A program made the position numbers and the translations under genes. From contig NC_011832.1 of the NCBI RefSeq assembly GCF_000021965.1, positions 1,736,001-1,800,000 of the forward strand: DNA of 64,000 nt. Direction: 5' to 3'. This stretch comes from Methanosphaerula palustris E1-9c (GTDB taxonomy: Archaea > Halobacteriota > Methanomicrobia > Methanomicrobiales > Methanospirillaceae). Within the stretch, counting starts at the first letter, position 1; every line of letters starts with the position of its first letter. The notes beneath the pieces were generated by a model that worked only from the letters and a program-made list of their open reading frames with translations, had not been told where the DNA came from and searched no databases. Shown here in pieces: positions 55,491 to 64,000 of the stretch.

Positions 55491-56331
55491 ACACTTTCTT
55501 CTCCATGATCATCTCTCTCTTCGTTGATAATGCCAGCGCAGCAGGCTCTGCGACCCCGACAAGCCCGATCCTGTCAGCCCCGGACCTGCTCGGGGGAGAC
55601 TCGGCATTGATCGTCTGGTCATCCAGAAAGATCAGATCGCCACCCATGGCGAAGACCCCATCGATCAGTCCTGCCTCGTCTCTCTTCTGGACGGTCGTGG
55701 CATAACAACGGACGTCATCAACTGCTATCCCAGCCGCTGACAGGGCCTCTTCAACACTCTGCTGCACCTCCAGGGGCGTAACCCCCCGCCGGCATCCGAT
55801 CCCGACCACATACTCGCCTGAAGCGACCAGAAACGAGACCGCTGGTCCCGCAATCACGATCGCAGGTCCATCGATACGATAGACCGGGACATCACGTTCA
55901 AGGATCGCCGCATTGACGGTCCTGGTCGAAGGACGGTTCACGACATCGCATTGTCGGGCTGTAGCGATCCCCTCGACCGACGGAAGGCCGAGGGACTCGG
56001 TCGCGGTCGTCAGTACCGGCAGAAGGCCGGCTTTTGAAAGTTTCTTGGCAAGGTCGTTGGCACCGTGATGCCCTCCGACCAGGGGAATTGCATACCGAAG
56101 GTCTGGGCTGACCACGACCACCGCTGGGTCCTGCCACTTGTCCTTGAGGAGGGGGGCCACCTGCCTGACCACGATCCCGGCGGACATCACCGCCACGATC
56201 CGGTTGTAAACTCCCCAGACCTCTGCAAAGACGCCGGCAACGTAGTCACGGTGGTCTGCATCGAGAAACCTGGCGATCATCGCCGCCTCTCCGCTGAAGC
56301 GGGGGAGCGCGATCACCACGGTCCTGGTCAT
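55459..56331 (-). CDS. cbiG: Cobalt-precorrin-5A hydrolase CbiG
   Basis: A 290-residue protein with an N-terminal CbiG domain (about 1-115; ALPRFSGEAAMIARFLDAD, MSAGIVVRQVAPLLKDKWQDPAVVVV, IPLVGGHHGANDLAKKL) and the C-terminal CobE/CbiG domain (about 160-280; VGIGCRRGVTPLEVQQSVEEAL, TVQKRDEAGLI). It opens the ring-A acetate lactone and releases acetaldehyde. Coupled to cbiF by an ATGA overlap. Confidence 0.92.
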   Translation of the reverse strand: MTRTVVIALPRFSGEAAMIARFLDADHRDYVAGVFAEVWGVYNRIVAVMSAGIVVRQVAPLLKDKWQDPAVVVVSPDLRYAIPLVGGHHGANDLAKKLSKAGLLPVLTTATESLGLPSVEGIATARQCDVVNRPSTRTVNAAILERDVPVYRIDGPAIVIAGPAVSFLVASGEYVVGIGCRRGVTPLEVQQSVEEALSAAGIAVDDVRCYATTVQKRDEAGLIDGVFAMGGDLIFLDDQTINAESPPSRSGADRIGLVGVAEPAALALSTKREMIMEKKVYGRVTIAIAR

Positions 56332-57050
56332 GAGTACAGCACCGAATGCTGGTACCCGGTCTGTTCGGGGTCCACAACCCCACCGATCAGGATCAGCGCA
56401 GTCTTTGTAATCCCGGCCTCCCGAGCTTTCCCTGCAATATCCCGAATCATCCCGCGGACGATGATCTGGTCTGGCCAGGTCGCATGATAGACAACTGCCA
56501 CGGGCGTGTTCTCCGGTCGGTCGAGCTTGGCCAGCACCTCCTCAAGGTGTTCGGTTCCGAGAAAGACGACCAAAGTCGTCCCGAGCGCAGAGAGAGCAGT
56601 GATCTTATCCTCTTCGAGGGTAGCCCCTGCCGGCCGGGTGACGATCAGCGAGTCTGATACCCCCCGGAGGGTCAGCTGCGTTCCAAGGGCCGCCGCCGCA
56701 CCGAACATCGAGGAGACACCCGGCACGATCTCAACAGAAACCCCCTGCTCTGATAGCGCACGGATCTGTTCGACGATGGCCCCATACAGGGAAGGGTCCC
56801 CGCTGTGCAGTCGCACAACTTTTTTACCCTCCCTAACCGCCGAAACCATCGCCTCGACCAGTTCGGCGAGGCTCATTCCCCAGCTGTCCAGTTTCACCGC
56901 TGCCCTGCTCGCACTGACCAGGGCAGGGTTCACCAGGGAACCGGCATAGATCAGCACCTCGGCCTCCCGAAGGAGATCCATCCCCTTCACCGTGATCAGC
57001 CCGGGATCGCCTGGGCCGGCTCCGACGATAAAGACCTTACCGAGGGTCAT
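56328..57050 (-). CDS. cbiF: Cobalt-precorrin-4 C11-methyltransferase CbiF
   Basis: A 240-residue methylase: VFIVGAGPGDPGLITVKGMDLL, VVRLHSGDPSLYGAIVEQI, VEIVPGVSSMFGAAAALGTQLTLRGVSDS and VVFLGTEHLEEV. It places the C11 methyl. ATGA overlaps on both sides. Confidence 0.93.
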   Translation of the reverse strand: MTLGKVFIVGAGPGDPGLITVKGMDLLREAEVLIYAGSLVNPALVSASRAAVKLDSWGMSLAELVEAMVSAVREGKKVVRLHSGDPSLYGAIVEQIRALSEQGVSVEIVPGVSSMFGAAAALGTQLTLRGVSDSLIVTRPAGATLEEDKITALSALGTTLVVFLGTEHLEEVLAKLDRPENTPVAVVYHATWPDQIIVRGMIRDIAGKAREAGITKTALILIGGVVDPEQTGYQHSVLYS

Positions 57051-57655
57051 GAGCGCCTCGCAAACATGACGCTGAAGTAGTTGCTGGTCTGTTGCAGTTC
57101 CTCGTTCCGGTAGATCTTCATCTCGTCCATGAACATCCGCTCGACCAGCACAAAATCTGAGAAGCCCTCCTGCATCAACTGGTCGCGGGTTGCCTGTGGT
57201 TTCTTCACCTTCAGCAAAATTTGAGACGAAGGGACTGCTCCATCAGAGACGATGAACCCACCTGACAAGGATACATCGGCCACCGATGCAAATGCCGTGA
57301 TCGACGAAATCCCGGGCTCGGTCGAACAGATGATTGCAGGATACCGCTCCTTTATGACCGCACAAAGACGGGAGAAGGTCGAGTAGAAGTTCGGGTCACC
57401 CAGGATCCCGAGCACGACGAGCCCGTCCTTGGCGGTCGCTGCGATCTGATCGGCGTTCTGTTCCATCGATCGCTTGATCTGATCCTGATCCTCGATCATC
57501 GGAAAGTCAAGTATCTCGGCCTCCCGGTATGGAGAGACCAGCGCCTGTGCGATCTGGCCCGGCACATAGACGGCATCTGCCTCGGTCAGCAGCCTGACCG
57601 CTCGAAGGGTCAGCAGTTCCGGGTCTCCTGGGCCGAGACCGAGACCGACCAGCAT
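57047..57655 (-). CDS. cbiL: Cobalt-factor II C20-methyltransferase CbiL
   Basis: A 202-residue methylase starting LVGLGLGPGDPELLTLRAVR (the CbiL/CobI N-terminus), with VVLGILGDPNFYSTFSRLCAVI and STEPGISSITAFASVADVSL. It adds the C20 methyl, the first corrin-specific methylation after cobalt insertion. Slightly shorter than typical CbiL (220-240). Its start overlaps the cbiT stop. Confidence 0.9.
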   Translation of the reverse strand: MLVGLGLGPGDPELLTLRAVRLLTEADAVYVPGQIAQALVSPYREAEILDFPMIEDQDQIKRSMEQNADQIAATAKDGLVVLGILGDPNFYSTFSRLCAVIKERYPAIICSTEPGISSITAFASVADVSLSGGFIVSDGAVPSSQILLKVKKPQATRDQLMQEGFSDFVLVERMFMDEMKIYRNEELQQTSNYFSVMFARRS

Positions 57656-58179
57656 CAGGCCACCCTCCCGGTCACAATAAAGACCGGATCGATCGGTCGG
57701 AAGATCAAACTTTTCCCCAGCGGATATGACCGCGCCACCTGCACCTGCACTACCTCTTCAAAGATATCCAGTTTTTTCATCACCCGCACCGCCTCATATA
57801 CCGTGTCGAGAAGGACCGCATTCACCACGATCGTCCTCTTCACCCGCTCTGCAAGCAGGTCAAGGACCGTCTCAAGCGACTGCGATCCCCCGAGGAAGGC
57901 ACAGTCCAGCGAAGGAATTTGCCTGAGCAGATCCGTCGCCTCTCCACAGTGAAATTCTATATTTGAGGTCCCTGCCTCGAGAGCAGCCTGTTCTGCGACA
58001 GCGATTGCTTCCTCCCGCCGGTCCACGGCGATCACCGATCCGGCATCTGCAGCCATTGCAATCGCCACCTTTCCGGTGCCACAGCCAATATCTGCGACAG
58101 TATCCCCGCTCTGCACTCCGAGCTTAAAGAGTGAGATCGCCATGACCTCATCCTGTGTCGGTCCGCCCTTCAGCACCAT
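57655..58179 (-). CDS. cbiT: Cobalt-precorrin-6B C15-methyltransferase (decarboxylating) CbiT
   Basis: A 174-residue Rossmann-fold methyltransferase: GGPTQDEVMAISLFKLGVQ, VADIGCGTGKVAIAMA (SAM motif I), VIAVDRREEAI and DCAFLGGSQSLETVLDLL. It methylates C15 and decarboxylates the ring-C acetate. It is the first gene after a 56-bp gap in an otherwise overlapped cluster, so a promoter may lie before it. Confidence 0.93.
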   Translation of the reverse strand: MVLKGGPTQDEVMAISLFKLGVQSGDTVADIGCGTGKVAIAMAADAGSVIAVDRREEAIAVAEQAALEAGTSNIEFHCGEATDLLRQIPSLDCAFLGGSQSLETVLDLLAERVKRTIVVNAVLLDTVYEAVRVMKKLDIFEEVVQVQVARSYPLGKSLIFRPIDPVFIVTGRVA

Positions 58180-58185
58180 AATCTT

Positions 58186-58217
58186 AGTAAAATAAAGTTA
58201 CCTTAACAGAAGAATAT
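58186..58217 (-). promoter_or_regulatory. Candidate internal promoter before cbiT
   Basis: The only real gap in the tetrapyrrole cluster contains AT-rich boxes on the minus strand (CAAATATTC near 58210 and CTTTATTTTAC near 58190-58199). Spacing would give a nearly leaderless cbiT message. It could allow cobalamin genes to be expressed apart from the hem genes; this is inference. Confidence 0.3.
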
Positions 58218-58235
58218 TTGTCCAGAAAGGGGAGA

Positions 58236-58988
58236 TCAGAAGGGGATCAATGGTGGATAAGCCGGATCATAGAGTGTGACCACGTCACCGATCACAATCA
58301 CTGCCGGCGGTTTCACACCTGCCACGACCGCCTTCTCCCCGATATCTTCGAGTGTCCCCACCGTGACCCGCTGGTCAGCCCTGAATCCCCGCTCGATGAT
58401 CGCAACCGGTGTCGTCCCGCTCCGGCCGTTCTTCACCAGCAGCCCGGTTATTTTGGACAGGTTCTTCACCCCCATCAGGATCACGATCGTCCCCCGCGAA
58501 CGGGCAAGCAGTGACCAATCGAGTGCAGACTCCGGCTTGGTCGGATCTTCATGACCGGTCATGATCGTGACCTGCGAGGCGAACCGTCGATGCGTCAACG
58601 GAATCCCGACCGAGGCCGGCACCGCGATGGCACTGGTGATACCGGGGACCAGTTCGGCCTCGATCCCAGCCTGCCGGATCGTCTCCAGTTCCTCGCCACC
58701 GCGCCCGAACATGAAGGGATCGCCCCCTTTAAGCCTGACGACCTGCTTCCCGACCCTGGCACGGTCGACGATCAGCGCCTCGATCTCGTCCTGCTCGAGG
58801 GTGTGATTCCCCCCATACTTCCCACAGTCGATCAGTTCTGCATCCTCAGGGAGCGAAGAGAGGATCTCCTCACCAGGGAGCTGGTCATACAGGACCACCT
58901 CAGCAGCATCGATCACCTCCCGCGCGCGCTGGGTCAGCATCCCTTCACTTCCCGGACCTGAGCCCACGATGAATACCTTACCGTTCAT
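58236..58988 (-). CDS. cobA: Uroporphyrinogen-III C-methyltransferase
   Basis: A 250-residue SAM methylase (SUMT): VFIVGSGPGSEGMLTQRAREV, VVRLKGGDPFMFGRGGEELE, LVPGITSAIAVPASVGIPLTHR and the late IVILMGVKNL. It methylates C2 and C7 of uroporphyrinogen III to precorrin-2, the branch point to cobalamin, siroheme and F430. Start overlaps the hemC stop (ATGA). Confidence 0.94.
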   Translation of the reverse strand: MNGKVFIVGSGPGSEGMLTQRAREVIDAAEVVLYDQLPGEEILSSLPEDAELIDCGKYGGNHTLEQDEIEALIVDRARVGKQVVRLKGGDPFMFGRGGEELETIRQAGIEAELVPGITSAIAVPASVGIPLTHRRFASQVTIMTGHEDPTKPESALDWSLLARSRGTIVILMGVKNLSKITGLLVKNGRSGTTPVAIIERGFRADQRVTVGTLEDIGEKAVVAGVKPPAVIVIGDVVTLYDPAYPPLIPF

Positions 58989-59869
58989 TCTTCCAACCCC
59001 AGTGTTCTGACCGCGTCGCTGATCAGATCAGCCGCCTGTACCTTCAATCTTCTTCCGATCTCACGCGCCTCTCTGACATCGGACGGATCAGCCTCGATCC
59101 GTTGATAACGCGAACCGTCCAGTGCCAGCACCTCGGCGATCAGGTGGCCGTCCCTGCAATAGACCCCTTCCGGAACGAAACAGCCGCCACCGAGTTCCTC
59201 CATCACAGCCCGCTCGAAGACCACATCCTGCCGTGTCCCCTCATGATCGAGGGCACAGGCCAGGGTCTCGATCAGGGACGGATCCTCTCTGCAGACCACA
59301 GCCACCGTGCCCTGATTGGGGGATGGAACAAACTCATCGACTGGCAGCCGCTTTCCTTTGAGCGAGAGACCAAGCCGTTGAAGGCCTGCTTCGGCGAGGA
59401 CGATCCCATCATATTCACCAGCCTTCAGTTTTCGAATCCTGGTGTCGACATTGCCGCGGAGCTGCTTCACCTCCAGGGATGGATCATGCCGAAGGAGTTG
59501 TGCACGCCTGCGAGTGCTTGAAGACCCGATGATCTGTGGATTCTCCACCGCATCGACCGCAAGAAAATCAGCCGGGGAGTTCCGCTTGAGCACGGCACAG
59601 GTGAGTACACCTGGCGGACGAAGAGCGGGGACGTCCTTGAGACTATGGACTGCACAGTCAATCTCCTGCGCCTCGATGGCGTCGTCAAGCGCCCGTACAA
59701 AGACACCCTGCCCCCCAATCTCATGGAGGGGAACGCCGGTGACGGCATCACCATGAGTGGTGATCACCACAGTCTCAGTCTCGATGCCCCGTGAGGCCAG
59801 CATGGAGCAGACCTTCTCGGTCTGGACCCGTGCCAGCGCACTGCCTCTGGTTCCTACTCGTATCGACAT
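58985..59869 (-). CDS. hemC: Hydroxymethylbilane synthase HemC
   Basis: A 294-residue porphobilinogen deaminase: [57 protein letters not shown], and the dipyrromethane-attaching Cys in [11 protein letters not shown]. It polymerises four porphobilinogens. hemD (uroporphyrinogen-III synthase), the expected next enzyme, is not in the window. Overlaps hemL by 16 nt. Confidence 0.95.
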
Positions 59870-61116
59870 GATCGGTATGCTGCGCTGATCGCTTCTATCT
59901 GCTGCTCGGTGTGTGCTGTTGAGAGGAAGTTGGTCTCAAACTGCGAGGGTGGGAGGAAGATCCCTGATTGCAGGGTCTGATCCCAGAATTCTTTAAATGC
60001 GGTGGTATCACTCTGTTTGGCCTCGATGTAGTCCCGTGGCGGCGATGACCTGAAGAATAATTTGAAGAGAGAGCCCAGCCTGACAAACGAACCATGGGCG
60101 CCGGCCGGCGAGTCTATCACCGCCTCTTCGATAGCCCGGGTCTCATCATCCAAGTGGTGATAAATCTCCTGGTGGGCCGACAGCCAGGCCAGCGTTGCCG
60201 TTCCGGCTGTCATCGAGAGTGGGTTGCCATTGAAGGTCCCGGCCTGGTACACCGGGCCTGCAGGCGCGATCAGCTTCATGATCTCAGCCCTACCGCCAAA
60301 CGCCCCAATAGGCAATCCACCACCGATGATCTTGCCAAGCGTCGTCAGATCCGGCGTGACCCCGTAGCAGACCTGTGCCCCGCCGATTCCGAGCCGGTAC
60401 CCGGTGATCACCTCATCGAAGATCAGCAGCACGTCATGGGCTGTAGTGATCGATCGGACCTCGCGAAGATAGTTCTCCTCCGGCAGAATCGGACCGATGT
60501 TCCCCATCACCGGCTCGATGATCAGGGCCGCGACATCACTATGCTTTGAGAGGAGCATTTCGAGGGCTTCAGGGTCATTGTACGGTACCTGCAGCGTATG
60601 CCTGACCAGATCGGGAAGAACCCCGGCTGAGTCGGGCACCCCAAGGGTGGTAGCCCCCGAGCCGGCCTTCACCAGCACCGCGTCATGGGCGCCATGGAAC
60701 CCGCCCTCGACCTTGACGATATCAGACTTTCCGGTATATCCCCGTGCCAGGCGTATCGCCGCCATCGTGGCCTCCGACCCGCTGGAGACGAACCTGACCA
60801 TCTCGATCGAGGGGTGATCCCTGATCACCTGCTCCGCAAGCCTGACCTCATGAAGGGACGGGGTGCCATACAGCCAGCCGTCCTGCAGTTGTTCGGCGAT
60901 CGCCTCCTGTACTGCAGGGAAGGCATGACCGAGGATCAGCGGCCCATAGGCCAGGCAGCAATCGATCAGATCGGTTCCGTCGATCGTCGTGAGGACGGCG
61001 CCGGACCCCCGTGCCGTATAAAATGGGTACGGAGCGATGGCACGGACTGGACTCGATACCCCGCCAGGCATCAGACCCCGCGCCTTTTGATAGAGATCCT
61101 CACTCACAGTCTTCAT
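59854..61116 (-). CDS. hemL: Glutamate-1-semialdehyde 2,1-aminomutase HemL
   Basis: A 420-residue PLP enzyme: [12 protein letters not shown] at the N-terminus, [20 protein letters not shown], the [13 protein letters not shown] cofactor Asp segment and the Schiff-base K262 in [17 protein letters not shown]. It converts glutamate semialdehyde to 5-aminolevulinate. Overlaps hemB by 17 nt. Confidence 0.96.
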
Positions 61117-62071
61117 CGAGCCACCCCGCTACGTCCTCGGCAAAGTAGGTGATGATCAGGTCGGCACCCGCCCGTTTGATTGCGATCAAACTCTCCATGG
61201 CCACTGCCTTCTTATTAATCCAGCCATTCTCAGCAGCTGCCATGATCAAAGCATATTCACCACTGACCTGATAAGCCGCAACCGGCAGACCGAAATCGGT
61301 GATCGATGCGAGCACATCAAGGTAGAACCCGGCCGGCTTCACCATCAGCATGTCAGCCCCCTCATCGACATCGAGCCTAGACTCCATGTACCCTTCGCGA
61401 CCATTGGCAGGGTTGATCTGGTAGGAGGTCCGGTCACCGCAGAAACAGCTCGAATCAGCGGCGTCCCGGAAGGGGCCGTACAGCGCCGAAGCGAACTTGG
61501 TCGAGTACGAGAGGATCAGCACGTCCTGGAAACCGGCCTGATCGAGTGCATGCCGTATCGTGATTACCATCCCATCGAGCATGCACGACGGGGCTACGAT
61601 ATCGGCCCCGGCCTCAGCATGACTGACTGCAATATCAGCCATCAATGCAAGCGAAGGATCGTTCAACAGGTCGACCTCCCCGCACCGGTTCGGTCCGCCG
61701 ATCCCACAGATGCCGCTCGAGGTGTACTCACAGGCACATACATCGGTGAGGACGACCATCGCCGGCACCGCCTGTTTTACGGCCCGGACGGCCTGTTGTA
61801 TGACCCCATTGGGATCAAACGCCCCGCTGGCCTCCGGATCCTTCACTTCTGGCACCCCAAAGAGAAGCAGTGCCCAGATTCCTTTCCGGAACAGGCGTGT
61901 TGCAACCTCCCCAACCGCAGATACAGGATACCGATTCTGCCCCGGCATCGTCTCGATCGGGCGTGGAACCGTGATCGTCTGGTCGACAAAGATCGGCGCA
62001 ATCAGGTCTTTCTTATTCAGGTGATGTTCAGTCAGTAGTGGAAGCAGATGCCTGCCCCGCAGCCGTCTCAT
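61100..62071 (-). CDS. hemB: Porphobilinogen synthase HemB
   Basis: About 323 residues. The zinc-binding Cys region is [15 protein letters not shown], and the two active-site lysines are in [19 protein letters not shown] and [12 protein letters not shown]. It condenses two aminolevulinates. The ATG at [13 protein letters not shown] is used; a 26-codon in-frame extension would overlap hemA deeply and is not conserved. ATGA overlap with hemA. Confidence 0.95.
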
Positions 62072-63345
62072 TCTTTTTTCTGGATACACAATTTCTCCCC
62101 CTGGGTGATCGCATGGACGAGCGAAGCCGCAGCCTCCATCTCTCCACACTCCGCGCTGGCACGAATTGAGAACGTGGCATCAGTCAGCAGTTTCTTGACC
62201 AGCACCCTGGTCAGATCGTCGACGACAGCGACCGCCCTCTGATCCTCTGACCCGAGCCGGGCCAGCGCACGGTCGCGCTCCCTGACCCTGATCTGTTCGG
62301 CCCACGAATGAAGCATCGAAAGATGGTCGTCGGCCGCCTTCCGGTTGATCAACTGGACGAACTGGTTCAGTTCCTCCTCAATATAGGTCTGCGCCCGTGA
62401 AGCTTCGCTCTTTCGGTAATCGAGATTATTCTGACTGATGGTGCGCAGGTTGTCGATGGTACAGAGGTGAACCCCGTCGATCTGATCGGCCCCCACCTCG
62501 ACATCGCGCGGTTGGGCGATATCGATCAGGATCAACGGCCGCGGGTGTCCCTCGAGCGGCCAGCATCGTCCCTTCATCACCTCTTTGAGTTCCTCGCATC
62601 GGATGATCGGATGCGGGGCGGAGGTGCAGGAGATCACCACATCCGAGAGAACCAGGTACCGGTGCATTTCAGCCATCGTTACCGCCTTTCCACCGATCTT
62701 CGATGCTAGTTGCACGGCACGGGCGTATGTCCTGTTGGCCACATAGATCGCAGTCAGATCCTTAGCCGCCAGGGCCTGGGTCACCAGCATCCCAATCTCC
62801 CCGCCCCCGACCACCAGGATATGCCGGCCGGTCAGGGTTCCGAGCAGTTCCTCTGCGAGTGTCACCGCGGCGGATCCGATCGAGACAGCACCCCGGTTGA
62901 TCTCGGTCCGCCGCCTGACCTCAACCCCGACATGTACCGCCTTGTTTACACACTGCTCGATGAGCGGGCTGCAGGCTCCGGCCGTCTGTGCAGCGGCCAG
63001 CGCCTTCTTCAACTGACCGAGGATCTGGTCTTCCCCGACGATCATCGAATCGATCCCGCATGCCACTTCGAGCAGGTGCCGGATCGCATCCAGATCCTCA
63101 CGGACCTCAAAGGAAGCCCTCCCCAGTTCATGGAGGTATTCGGTGAGCCCGGCTCCGGTCCCCTGTACCAGTATCTCAACCCGGTTACAGGTCTGAAGGA
63201 GGATCGCACCCTTGAAATGAACCTGAATATCAGCAAGGAACTGTTCCTCATCGCCAAACCGGAACTGCTCCAGCATATCCATATCTGCCGTATGGTGGTT
63301 CATCCCTCCGATCGCAATATGAGCAAAGAGCGGATCAACAGCCAT
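62068..63345 (-). CDS. hemA: Glutamyl-tRNA reductase HemA
   Basis: About 425 residues. The catalytic Cys is in LLQTCNRVEIL, followed by GIDSMIVGEDQILGQLKKA; the NADPH-binding site is ILVVGGGEIGMLV with YVANRTYARA, and a dimerisation helix bundle forms the C-terminus. It makes glutamate-1-semialdehyde from Glu-tRNA. The start at MAVDPLFAHIAIGG is used; the 19-codon extension (MSTRPLQWCG...) overlaps sirC. As placed, it overlaps sirC by 11 nt. Confidence 0.94.
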   Translation of the reverse strand: MAVDPLFAHIAIGGMNHHTADMDMLEQFRFGDEEQFLADIQVHFKGAILLQTCNRVEILVQGTGAGLTEYLHELGRASFEVREDLDAIRHLLEVACGIDSMIVGEDQILGQLKKALAAAQTAGACSPLIEQCVNKAVHVGVEVRRRTEINRGAVSIGSAAVTLAEELLGTLTGRHILVVGGGEIGMLVTQALAAKDLTAIYVANRTYARAVQLASKIGGKAVTMAEMHRYLVLSDVVISCTSAPHPIIRCEELKEVMKGRCWPLEGHPRPLILIDIAQPRDVEVGADQIDGVHLCTIDNLRTISQNNLDYRKSEASRAQTYIEEELNQFVQLINRKAADDHLSMLHSWAEQIRVRERDRALARLGSEDQRAVAVVDDLTRVLVKKLLTDATFSIRASAECGEMEAAASLVHAITQGEKLCIQKKE

Positions 63346-63979
63346 CCGGAGACCTCCCCTGCAGGTATCGTGTCCACACCACTGCAACGGCCTGGTCGAC
63401 ACCGGTGTTCAGGGCACTGTTCACTGCAGAATCACGGAGGATCGCTGAAAGGATACGTCGCCGCTCGTCTGAAGAGAGGGGCAACTGTTTGAGTGCTCCA
63501 CGGACTTCACGCTGAAGCAGAATCATCCGATCAAGACAGGGCACCTCGCGTTCAATCGTCTCCCTGATATAACGGGCCACCGCCGGGCTGCTCCCACCGG
63601 TAGAAACCGCAATCAGGTACTGCTCACCTCTGGCCACCGCCGGTAACTGAAGATCGCCCTGTTCACCATCTGCATTGTTGAAGAGCACACCCAGGTCCCT
63701 GCAGATCCTGCCGATCCGATTGTTCTGATCGGGGGAAGATGTCGCTGCGACTACCAGAAATGCCCCCTTGATCAGGTCACCAAGGGTCTGATCATCGAGC
63801 AGTTCAACATCGAGAACCTGTGATGTCACCGGCAGGGAAGAGAAACGGGAAGAGAATGAACGACTGAAGATCTGCACTGCCGCCTCGTCTGCAAAGAAGG
63901 CCGCCTTCCGTGCTCCAACCTCCCCCCCCCCAAAGATCCGTACACTCCGGCCGGAGAGGTCAAGCATCAGAGGTATCAT
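63335..63979 (-). CDS. sirC: Precorrin-2 dehydrogenase (siroheme synthase N-terminal type)
   Basis: A 214-residue single-function homologue of the CysG N-terminal domain (Met8p/SirC): LDLSGRSVRIFGGGEVGARKAAFF is the NAD-binding loop, LVVAATSSPDQNNRI and LFNNADGEQGDLQLPAVARG follow, and ISTGGSSPAVARYIRE is the conserved tail. It oxidises precorrin-2 to sirohydrochlorin and may chelate metal. The start overlaps an upstream stop by ATGA. Confidence 0.92.
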   Translation of the reverse strand: MIPLMLDLSGRSVRIFGGGEVGARKAAFFADEAAVQIFSRSFSSRFSSLPVTSQVLDVELLDDQTLGDLIKGAFLVVAATSSPDQNNRIGRICRDLGVLFNNADGEQGDLQLPAVARGEQYLIAVSTGGSSPAVARYIRETIEREVPCLDRMILLQREVRGALKQLPLSSDERRRILSAILRDSAVNSALNTGVDQAVAVVWTRYLQGRSPDGC

Positions 63980-64000
63980 TGATCAAGGTCTTGTTCTTCA
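63976..64000 (-). CDS. End of an upstream gene (partial)
   Basis: Read on the minus strand, the last bases of the window give codons for EEQDLDQ and a TGA whose last bases overlap the sirC ATG, the same ATGA coupling used throughout the cluster. Only seven codons are visible, so the product is unknown. Confidence 0.3.

Noticed and set aside
1-64000. CRISPR arrays, tRNA and rRNA genes
   Set aside because: No regularly spaced short repeats and no tRNA cloverleaf or rRNA-like sequence was noticed; the direct repeats present are protein-domain repeats.

Overview
The window looks like a chromosomal segment from a methanogenic archaeon, most likely of the order Methanomicrobiales. This is an inference from gene content: archaeal-type ECF metal uptake (cbiMNQO), a complete run of anaerobic corrin genes, XPD-type helicase, archaeal XerA-like recombinase, membrane pyrophosphatase, soluble poly-HAMP chemoreceptors, and HTH/PAS signalling proteins. 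TATA-like boxes and T-run terminators replace bacterial promoter signals. No mcr, rRNA or tRNA gene is visible, so the placement is not proven.

Region 1 (1-9600) is mixed accessory and housekeeping DNA. The left edge holds transposase debris (an ISH3/IS4-like N-terminal piece and an IS256 C-terminal piece). Then come a membrane protein/XRE regulator pair, a nitroreductase, rubrerythrin, a PLP aminotransferase with a complete 1.0-kb IS element inserted just upstream (8-bp target duplication, interrupted transposase), an APC permease, AlkD DNA glycosylase, a decayed stretch with a phosphate-transporter fragment, and a flavodoxin-like protein.

Region 2 (9.8-28.4 kb) has a large secreted subtilase with beta-helix, PKD and dockerin-like modules; a PAS kinase coupled to a decayed ErcA-like iron alcohol dehydrogenase; XerA; a serine acetyltransferase-like protein; thiE-thiM; an ECF transporter (S-A-A-T); a MobA-like nucleotidyltransferase; ogt and XPD; a radical SAM/SPASM enzyme; and purB.

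Region 3 (28.5-45.8 kb) opens with cbiMNQO for cobalt import, where CbiO carries an unusual C-terminal extension. A sensory region follows: an HTH-PAS protein with decayed PAS DNA downstream, then a chemosensory module present twice (poly-HAMP chemoreceptor, CheW, response regulator/PAS protein). The first copy is intact except that its kinase lacks an ATPase domain. In the second copy cheW is frameshifted by a 4-bp duplication and has lost its stop, and the regulator has been reduced by internal deletion to its two ends. Both receptors are preceded by short ORFs with good ribosome binding sites that stop 1-2 nt before the receptor ATG.

Region 4 (45.8-52.5 kb) contains a UPF0104/AglD-type membrane protein, a K+-independent-type membrane pyrophosphatase, a Kup K+ transporter and a PfkB-family kinase.

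Region 5 (52.5-64 kb, minus strand) is a tightly overlapped tetrapyrrole cluster in the order sirC-hemA-hemB-hemL-hemC-cobA-cbiT-cbiL-cbiF-cbiG-cbiH-cbiC-cbiD-cbiE. It runs from glutamyl-tRNA through uroporphyrinogen and precorrin-2/sirohydrochlorin to cobyrinate, and pairs functionally with cbiMNQO. hemD, cbiJ and a cobalt chelatase are not in the window. Sirohydrochlorin made here would also feed F430, siroheme and archaeal heme synthesis.
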